Source: Gemmata massiliana
GTDB lineage: Bacteria > Planctomycetota > Planctomycetia > Gemmatales > Gemmataceae
Assembly: GCF_901538265.1 (NCBI RefSeq)
Contig: NZ_LR593886.1
Location: 7,275,738-7,339,737 of the forward strand
Direction of reading: 5' to 3'
Length of the DNA: 64,000 nucleotides
In this document: positions 58,429-64,000 of the stretch, piece by piece
Position numbering within the stretch: position 1 is the stretch's first letter
Layout: each line of letters begins with the position of its first letter
Notes under the pieces: model-generated
The model's database searches: none
What the model saw: the letters and a program-made list of their open reading frames with translations, nothing else
What the model was told of the DNA's origin: nothing
Translations under genes and position numbers: made by a program

Positions 58429-59777
58429 GAGCAGTCCTCCGCGACGGAAGCGAGTTCGGGTTCGGTTACGCGAGCCACGGGAACGGGTACACGGACGTCG
58501 ATCCGCGTGCCTCCGGCCCGGTGCGAATCAATGACAAGTTCGCCGCCTACCAGGTTCAAGCGCTCGCGCATGCTGACCAAGCCCAACCCTGCGTTGACCG
58601 CGGAGAGATCGAATCCGTCGCCGTCGTCCGAGACACGCAGTCGGATCGCGTTCGAGCCCCCGCGCAAGTCCACGGTGGCCCGGAGCGTTCCGCTGTGCTT
58701 GGCCACGTTCCACAAAGCCTCCTGCGCGATGCGGTACACGCAGAGTGCAACGTCCGCGGGAACGGATTCCGGCACCGCATCGTACTTGAACGTGGCGATC
58801 AGTCCGTGAGAGCGGTTCCGTTCCTGGCACAGCCCCTTAAGGGCCGCGACGAGCCCCAGGTGCTCCAGTTTCGACGGGTGCAACTGGTGGGACAGGTCGT
58901 GAACGGAAGACGACAGTTCCTTGACCCGGGCGGCGAACTCGCGCATGCGCTGAGAGGTTTGGGGTGCCGACGTCGGCGGCACGCACGCCAAAAGTTCCAT
59001 CTCGATAGACAACAGTGCGAGACTTTGATTGAGGTCGTCGTGCAGCTCGCGGGCGATTCGGCGCCGCTCCGCTTCCTGGGCCTCTAGCATACGCCCGGTT
59101 AGTACCCGCTGTTCCTGTTGACTGGTGCGTAACTCTTCTTCCACGCGCCGGCGCTCGGTGAGATCGGTAACGGCCACCAGCACGAAAGTTCCCCGGGGCG
59201 TTCGGAGCGCGCTCAGCCCGATCTCGACCGAGAACGCGCTCCCGTCTTTCCGCCGCGCGAAGGTGTCGATCCGAGTACCGGACCGAGTTGGGGAGGCGGC
59301 AACAAACTTGGCGCGCCCGGTCGAAAACCGCTCCAGCAGGTATTCGGGAACGAGCCGGTCCGCCGGTCGTCCGAGCAAATCCCCCCGGCCGTAGCCGAAA
59401 AGCGTCTCTGCTTGAGCATTGGCCAGAAGAACCGTCCCGTCCCGATCGACCATCAGCATTCCGGTGGGGGCCGTTTCCACCACTTGTTGGAACCACTCGT
59501 CGGCCCGCACGCGTGCCTCGCGCCGGATCAACAGCCCCACAATCAGCAGCGCCTCAATGAGACAAAATAAACCGATTCCGATGACGTGCCACTCGCGGAT
59601 GCCCCCGACAGTTCCCCCGGGGCTGGTGCCGCCCCCGGGATCGGGCACCGTGATTTGTGGTTGTAGATGCGGGCTGACCGCGGCCAGGGCCGGATGTGCG
59701 TAGAGGAGCGCGGTCACGCCGAGGGCCAGCCCACAAAGCCGTGGCACAGAAGACCGCCAAGTCCATTGACGCGCCAT
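58425..59777 (-). CDS. PAS sensor histidine kinase (NarX/DesK, HisKA_3 type)
   Basis: The 450-residue protein has an N-terminal signal or TM (LCGLALGVTALLYAHPALAA), a second TM (HVIGIGLFCLIEALLIVGLL) and a PAS domain at about 94-205 (APTGMLMVDRDGTVLLANAQ, AETLFGYGRGDLLGRPADRL). The HisKA_3 dimerisation motif is EAERRRIARELHDDLNQSLA with phospho-His, and the ATPase domain has AQEALWNVAKHSG, VSDDGDGFD and GLGLVSMRERL. It signals to the overlapping NarL-type regulator. A dispersed palindromic element lies upstream of its start. Confidence 0.93.
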   Translation of the reverse strand: MARQWTWRSSVPRLCGLALGVTALLYAHPALAAVSPHLQPQITVPDPGGGTSPGGTVGGIREWHVIGIGLFCLIEALLIVGLLIRREARVRADEWFQQVVETAPTGMLMVDRDGTVLLANAQAETLFGYGRGDLLGRPADRLVPEYLLERFSTGRAKFVAASPTRSGTRIDTFARRKDGSAFSVEIGLSALRTPRGTFVLVAVTDLTERRRVEEELRTSQQEQRVLTGRMLEAQEAERRRIARELHDDLNQSLALLSIEMELLACVPPTSAPQTSQRMREFAARVKELSSSVHDLSHQLHPSKLEHLGLVAALKGLCQERNRSHGLIATFKYDAVPESVPADVALCVYRIAQEALWNVAKHSGTLRATVDLRGGSNAIRLRVSDDGDGFDLSAVNAGLGLVSMRERLNLVGGELVIDSHRAGGTRIDVRVPVPVARVTEPELASVAEDCS

Positions 59778-59942
59778 GCCACCTCCCGGAACCGGGCGAG
59801 ACGGAGCGTCCGTGCCAGAATTTCAAATCGCGCGTCGCGTGCGCGGTTCTGTGCTTTGGTTACTGATGTACGTAAAGCGATTATCCTACCGGCCTTCGAT
59901 TGTCAACTATTTTCCCCGCACCTGTCAGTATTTGGCCATCCA

Positions 59943-59964
59943 ACCTGTCACTTTTGACAGGTGC
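59943..59964. repeat. Dispersed 22-bp palindromic element, copy 2 (inverted)
   Basis: ACCTGTCACTTTTGACAGGT plus GC is the exact reverse complement of 52463-52484. A further half-site CACCTGTCA is at 59919-59927. It lies in the divergent promoter region between the PAS histidine kinase (start 59777) and pgm (start 60063). Confidence 0.75.
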
Positions 59965-60062
59965 ATTCTTGATGGATTGGTTTAGACTCTCCCCGCACAC
60001 GATACGCGAACAAGTGAGCCGGGCCGCGACTCTCGCCCCGTTGGGGCAGATCGGAGGGGCCG

Positions 60063-61709
60063 ATGTTCGTATCACCGCTCGCCGGCAAGCCGGCCCCGGT
60101 CGAGTTACTGATCGACTCGGCCCGGCTCGAGCGCGAGTACTACGACCGTCGGCCCGATGTGGACGACACCGAGCAGCTCGTGAGCTTCGGCACGAGCGGG
60201 CACCGCGGCTCGCCCCTACGGGACACGTTCACGGAATCGCACGTTCAGGCAGTCGCCCAGGCGGTTTGCGACTACCGCCGCAGCAAAGGGATCGACGGGC
60301 TGCTCTACATGGGCCGGGACACGCACGCCCTGTCCGGTCCGGCGCAGCGAACCGCGCTGGAGGTGCTCGCGGCCAACGGCGTGCCGACGGTGATCCAGTG
60401 CGACGACGGCTTTACTCCGACGCCCGTGATCTCGCACACGGTCCTCGCACACAACCGCGGCGGCACGGACCACCTCGCGGACGGGATCGTGGTCACGCCG
60501 TCGCACAACCCACCCGGTGACGGCGGAATCAAGTACACCCTGCCCAACGGCGGACCGCCCGATACGGGGGCAACGAAGTGGATCGAGGAGCGCGCCAACG
60601 AGTACCTGCTGCGCGACAACGCGGGCGTCCGGCGCGTGCCGTTTGAAGTCGCGCGAAGGGCCACGAGCACGCGGGAGGAAGATTTCGCACTCGCTTACGT
60701 CGATGACCTGGGAACCGTGATCGACATGGACGCCATCCGCGGCGCCAAACTGTCGCTCGGCGCGGACCCGCTCAGCGGCACGGCGGCGCGCTACTGGCCC
60801 CGCATCAACGCGCGCTACGGGCTCACGATCGATGTCGTTAATCCTGCGGTGGAACCGACGTTCGCGTCTGTGGCGGTCGACCACGACGGGCAGATCCGTA
60901 TGGACTGTTCCAGCCCGTGCGCGATGGCCCGACTCGTGAGCCTCAAAGAGCGGTACCGGGTCGCGTTCGCGAACGATCCAGACGCCGACCAACACGGGAT
61001 CGTTACGCCGTCCGCGGGGCTGATGAATCCGAACCACTACCTCGCGGTCGCGGTCCGCTACCTGCTGACGCACCGCCCCGACTGGCCCGAACAAGCGGTC
61101 GTGGGCAAGACGCTCGTCAGCAGTGGGATGATCGATCGCGTGGTTCGAGGGCTCGGCCGAACGCTGTGGGAAGTGCCCGTCGGGTTCAAGTGGTTCGTCC
61201 CCGTGCTGTTCGACGGTTCGTGCTGTTTCGGGGGCGAAGAAAGCGCGGGTGCGAGTTTCCTGCGCTGTGACGGGACGGTATGGACCACCGACAGAGACGG
61301 GCTACTACTCGCGCTGCTCGCGGCGGAGATAACCGCACGAACGGGAAAAGATCTCGGCGAGCACTACCGCGAACTCACGAGCGAGTTCGGCGCGCCGCAC
61401 GACACGCGCATCGATGTACCGGCGACGCCCGAACTGAAGTCGCGCCTGCAAAAGCTCTCCGCAACCGACGTGCGAGAATCCATGCTCGCCGACGAGCCGA
61501 TCGAAGCGGTTCTCACGCGCGCGCCGGGCAACAACGCCCCGATCGGCGGACTCAAGGTGATCACGAAGTGCGGGTGGTTCGCGGCCCGGCCGTCTGGCAC
61601 CGAAGACGTGTACAAGCTCTACGCGGAGAGTTTCAAGAGCCGAGCGCACCTGGAAAGCATCGTCGACGAGGCGGCGCGGATCGTCGCCGGCGCCGTGGAT
61701 CGGAAGTGA
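60063..61709 (+). CDS. pgm: Phosphoglucomutase (alpha-D-glucose phosphate-specific)
   Basis: At 548 residues it is close to the E. coli Pgm length. The N-terminal substrate loop is LVSFGTSGHRGSPLRDTFTE. The active-site Ser loop is GIVVTPSHNPPGDGGIKYTL, with the phospho-Ser in TPSHNPP. The metal loop is FANDPDADQHGIV (DxDxD). The sugar loop is FGGEESAGASFLR (GEESAG), and the phosphate loop WFAARPSGTEDVYKLYAESF. It interconverts glucose 1- and 6-phosphate. It starts 105 bp after the dispersed palindrome and leads a rightward cluster with a 34-bp gap to the next gene. Confidence 0.98.
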   Translation: MFVSPLAGKPAPVELLIDSARLEREYYDRRPDVDDTEQLVSFGTSGHRGSPLRDTFTESHVQAVAQAVCDYRRSKGIDGLLYMGRDTHALSGPAQRTALEVLAANGVPTVIQCDDGFTPTPVISHTVLAHNRGGTDHLADGIVVTPSHNPPGDGGIKYTLPNGGPPDTGATKWIEERANEYLLRDNAGVRRVPFEVARRATSTREEDFALAYVDDLGTVIDMDAIRGAKLSLGADPLSGTAARYWPRINARYGLTIDVVNPAVEPTFASVAVDHDGQIRMDCSSPCAMARLVSLKERYRVAFANDPDADQHGIVTPSAGLMNPNHYLAVAVRYLLTHRPDWPEQAVVGKTLVSSGMIDRVVRGLGRTLWEVPVGFKWFVPVLFDGSCCFGGEESAGASFLRCDGTVWTTDRDGLLLALLAAEITARTGKDLGEHYRELTSEFGAPHDTRIDVPATPELKSRLQKLSATDVRESMLADEPIEAVLTRAPGNNAPIGGLKVITKCGWFAARPSGTEDVYKLYAESFKSRAHLESIVDEAARIVAGAVDRK

Positions 61710-61742
61710 TACCCCATCGGACCCTCAAAACCGGGAGCAGCC

Positions 61743-62393
61743 GTGAGTGACATCAACGAGTTAGAGGCCCGCATCGAGGGCACGTTTACCGCGGTGAAAG
61801 ACAAGCTCAAAGCGCAACAACAGCGGGAGCTGCAAAACTACCTCGACCGGCAAAAGCTCTTCCACGAGTACGAGAAGGTCCAAACTCAAGTCGTGGAGAT
61901 CGCGAAACCTCGACTCCAGGCTCTGGCTCGGCGCTCGGGTAATCGGGTCTCGGTCACCCCACTGGTCACCGAAACGCGCCGCGCCGCGCGTTTCGATTTC
62001 AAGTCCGCGAAGGCGTACATCACGCTGACCGTCTCGGTCGCGCCGGACCAGGAAATCAAGAACGCCGTCGTCGAATTTGACCTGCGGATCGTGCCGGTTC
62101 TGTGGAAGTTCGACCGGCACGCGGACTTCAACGTCCCGATCGCGGCCCCGGACTTCCCCGCGCTGACCAAGTGGCTCGACGATCGAATTGTCGCGTTCGT
62201 CGAACTGTACGTGCAGATGCACGAGAGCGAGATCTACGACAAGGCCGAGTTCGTTGAAGACCCGGTCGCGAAGGTCTCGTTCCCGAAGTTCGCGGCCGGC
62301 GCCAGCCTCGAAGTCGGCGGGCAGACGCACTTCTTCATCGACGACACCACGAGGGCCACGTTCGCGCAACAGAACGGCATCGCGGTCAAGTGA
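61743..62393 (+). CDS. Hypothetical protein (216 aa) in the pgm-ldh-xfp cluster
   Basis: The GTG start at 61743 follows GGGAGCAGCC. A helical N-terminus ([40 protein letters not shown]) precedes a beta-rich domain ([40 protein letters not shown]). No family is recognised and no catalytic motif is seen. It lies between pgm (34 bp) and ldh (35 bp), all co-oriented, so it is probably expressed with these enzymes. Confidence 0.75.
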   Translation: MSDINELEARIEGTFTAVKDKLKAQQQRELQNYLDRQKLFHEYEKVQTQVVEIAKPRLQALARRSGNRVSVTPLVTETRRAARFDFKSAKAYITLTVSVAPDQEIKNAVVEFDLRIVPVLWKFDRHADFNVPIAAPDFPALTKWLDDRIVAFVELYVQMHESEIYDKAEFVEDPVAKVSFPKFAAGASLEVGGQTHFFIDDTTRATFAQQNGIAVK

Positions 62394-62427
62394 CCCGAGG
62401 CGACCACTGCAGCAGCGAGGGCACCAG

Positions 62428-63387
62428 ATGAAAGTCGGCATCGTCGGGAGCGGGTTGGTCGGTTCCACCGCGGCCTACGCACTGGTGATGCGGGGCGTCG
62501 GCCGCGAGATCGTGCTCGTCGACAAGAACGAGGCTCGAGCCGCGGCAGAGGCCGACGACATTCGGCACGCAGTGCCGTTCGCCCACGCTCTCGAAGTACG
62601 ATCCGGCGGCTACGCCGACCTCACGGGCTGTCGCGCGGTCGTGCTCTGCGCCGGAGTCGGGCAGAAACCGGGTGAGAGCCGGCTCCAGCTCTTGCGCCGG
62701 AACGCCGCGGTCTTCCGCGAGGTCGTACCGGCCGTTCTGCGACACGCGCCCGACGCGGTCATCATTGTCGCGACGAACCCGGTGGACGTGATGACCCACC
62801 TCGCGGCCCGGTTCGCCGCAGATGTGGGTGCCCCTCCCGGGCGCGTGTTCGGGTCCGGCACCACGCTCGATACGGCCCGGTTCCGCACGCTGCTCGGGGC
62901 GTTCTGTGGCGTGGATTCTCACCATGTCCACGGGCACGTGATCGGCGAACACGGCGACTCCGAGGTGCTTACGTGGTCGCTGGTGTCGGTCGGCGGGATG
63001 TCGCTGGATGCGTTCGTGGAACTGCGCGGTCTGGATCTTTCGGAACTGGCCCGCGCGACGATCGACGAGAAGGTGCGCCGGGCCGCGTACACGATCATCG
63101 GCGGCAAGGGGGCCACGTACTACGGCATCGGGTGCGCACTGGCCCGGATTGTGGACGCCGTTCTGCACGACCAGCGCTCGATCCTCACGGTCTGTGCTCC
63201 GGCCCCGGACGTTCTGGGCGTGAAAGACGTAACCGTGTCCCTTCCGCGACTTGTTGGTGGTGCGGGCGTGCTCGAAACGTTCCCGCTCCCGCTGAACGCG
63301 ACCGAACAAGCGCAACTCCGAACCAGCGCGCGCGTGATCCGCGACGCGCTCGACGAACTCGACCGCCCGGAACCGAATCCGGGCTAA
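62428..63387 (+). CDS. ldh: L-lactate dehydrogenase
   Basis: The ATG at 62428 gives 319 residues. NAD binding is [20 protein letters not shown] (GxGxxG). The substrate loop is [20 protein letters not shown], with Gln at the position that separates LDH (Q) from MDH (R). [13 protein letters not shown] holds the substrate Arg, and [14 protein letters not shown] the catalytic His. It reduces pyruvate to L-lactate with NADH. It is located between the unknown gene and phosphoketolase, pointing to lactate formation coupled with a phosphoketolase route. Confidence 0.95.
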   Translation: MKVGIVGSGLVGSTAAYALVMRGVGREIVLVDKNEARAAAEADDIRHAVPFAHALEVRSGGYADLTGCRAVVLCAGVGQKPGESRLQLLRRNAAVFREVVPAVLRHAPDAVIIVATNPVDVMTHLAARFAADVGAPPGRVFGSGTTLDTARFRTLLGAFCGVDSHHVHGHVIGEHGDSEVLTWSLVSVGGMSLDAFVELRGLDLSELARATIDEKVRRAAYTIIGGKGATYYGIGCALARIVDAVLHDQRSILTVCAPAPDVLGVKDVTVSLPRLVGGAGVLETFPLPLNATEQAQLRTSARVIRDALDELDRPEPNPG

Positions 63388-63436
63388 CTGGCCCGTTCGT
63401 GAGACGCTGCCTTACTACCCCGAGAGGAACTTCGTG

Positions 63437-64000
63437 ATGACCACGACTCTTGCCCCGAAAGCGCCTTCGACCGACGGCCAGCCGGCACCCTCGATCAGCG
63501 CGTTCGGCAAGGCGCGATCCACGATCGCGGGCGCTCCATTGAATGCGGACGAGTTGCAGAAGATCGACGCCTTCTGGCGCGCGAGCAATTACCTCGCGCT
63601 GGGGATGACGTACCTCAGAGCGAACCCACTCCTGAAAGAGCCGCTCAAGCCCGAGCACGTCAAGGACCGGTTGCTCGGTCACTGGGGGGCCAGCCCCGGT
63701 CTGGCGTTCGCGTACATTCACATGAGCCGGGCCATCAAAGCCTACGACCTCGACGCGGTGTTCATGGCCGGGCCGGGTCACGGCGCACCGGGGGTGATCG
63801 GGCCGTGCTACCTGGAAGGCTCGTACTCCGAGGTGTACCCGGACTGCAGCGAGGACGAAGACGGGCTGCTACGGTTCTTCAAGCAGTTCTCCTTCCCCGG
63901 CGGGATCGGGAGCCACTGCACCCCGGAAACCCCTGGCAGCATCCACGAAGGTGGAGAGCTGGGCTACGTCCTCTCGCACGCATGCGGGGCCGCGTTCGAC
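63437..64000 (+). CDS. xfp: Phosphoketolase, N-terminal part (cut by window end)
   Basis: The ATG at 63437 follows GAGAGGAACTTCGTG. The frame is open to the last base (188 codons). The translation has [80 protein letters not shown] and [36 protein letters not shown], all hallmarks of the xylulose 5-phosphate/fructose 6-phosphate phosphoketolase thiamine-diphosphate domain. It splits xylulose 5-phosphate (and perhaps fructose 6-phosphate) to acetyl phosphate. It follows ldh by 49 bp. Confidence 0.97.
   Translation, partial: MTTTLAPKAPSTDGQPAPSISAFGKARSTIAGAPLNADELQKIDAFWRASNYLALGMTYLRANPLLKEPLKPEHVKDRLLGHWGASPGLAFAYIHMSRAIKAYDLDAVFMAGPGHGAPGVIGPCYLEGSYSEVYPDCSEDEDGLLRFFKQFSFPGGIGSHCTPETPGSIHEGGELGYVLSHACGAAFD

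Overview
The window looks like chromosome of a planctomycete of the Gemmata group (Gemmataceae). It is GC-rich and carries family hallmarks: two ECF sigma factors fused through a membrane segment to beta-propellers, a Ser/Thr kinase-TPR protein, a Cys-rich YTV-repeat envelope protein, a secreted FG-GAP protein with the planctomycete LEPLEDRLTP-type N-terminus, a repeat-companion (TIGR02996-like) protein, and a tandem set of MTEAEWL...CCR paralogues that I associate with this group. No species can be named from sequence alone.

Positions 1-39,596: a probable integrated element or composite genomic island. A tRNA-Arg(CCT) gene (626-698, minus) contains a 39-bp sequence (661-699) repeated perfectly at 39,558-39,596, where only the 5' half of the tRNA is present. 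A complete tyrosine recombinase starts just inside the left copy (852-2045). A second recombinase, cut by the window edge, lies on the other side of the tRNA. The left part of the island holds a GNAT/small protein/ImmA-IrrE operon, an XRE regulator with an unknown 330-aa protein, HTH genes, and a replication module (an O-like initiator with repeats inside its gene, plus a DnaC-like ATPase). Three tandem unknown paralogues follow. Phage or element debris is scattered to the right: a truncated terminase, an integrase N-terminal fragment and a doubly broken sigma factor. Between the debris are cargo-like genes: MCP and CheW, two ECF-propeller proteins, kinase-TPR, an NtrB/NtrC-type pair, an anion transporter, a phosphoesterase, two MFS transporters and several small proteins. 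Whether all of this moved as one unit is uncertain.

Positions 39,600-64,000: ordinary chromosome. It contains a secreted endo/exonuclease/phosphatase, an Fsr-type MFS transporter, an orphan EboE-like TIM barrel, zwf, a small zinc-finger protein, the YTV protein, a DUF1579-like protein and a CPA2 antiporter. A leftward cluster follows (secreted protein, FG-GAP protein, CNMP-patatin, DUF4105 protein, coiled-coil protein, NarL-type regulator with its PAS histidine kinase). The window ends with a rightward carbon-metabolism cluster: pgm, an unknown gene, L-lactate dehydrogenase and the start of phosphoketolase. The 7.5-kb leftward stretch from about 52.46 to 59.97 kb is bracketed by inverted copies of a 22-bp palindromic element.

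The most interesting items are the tRNA-bounded island, its phage-like replication module with intragenic iterons, the GNAT-91aa-ImmA/IrrE operon, the triplicated paralogue array and the paired dispersed repeats and promoters.
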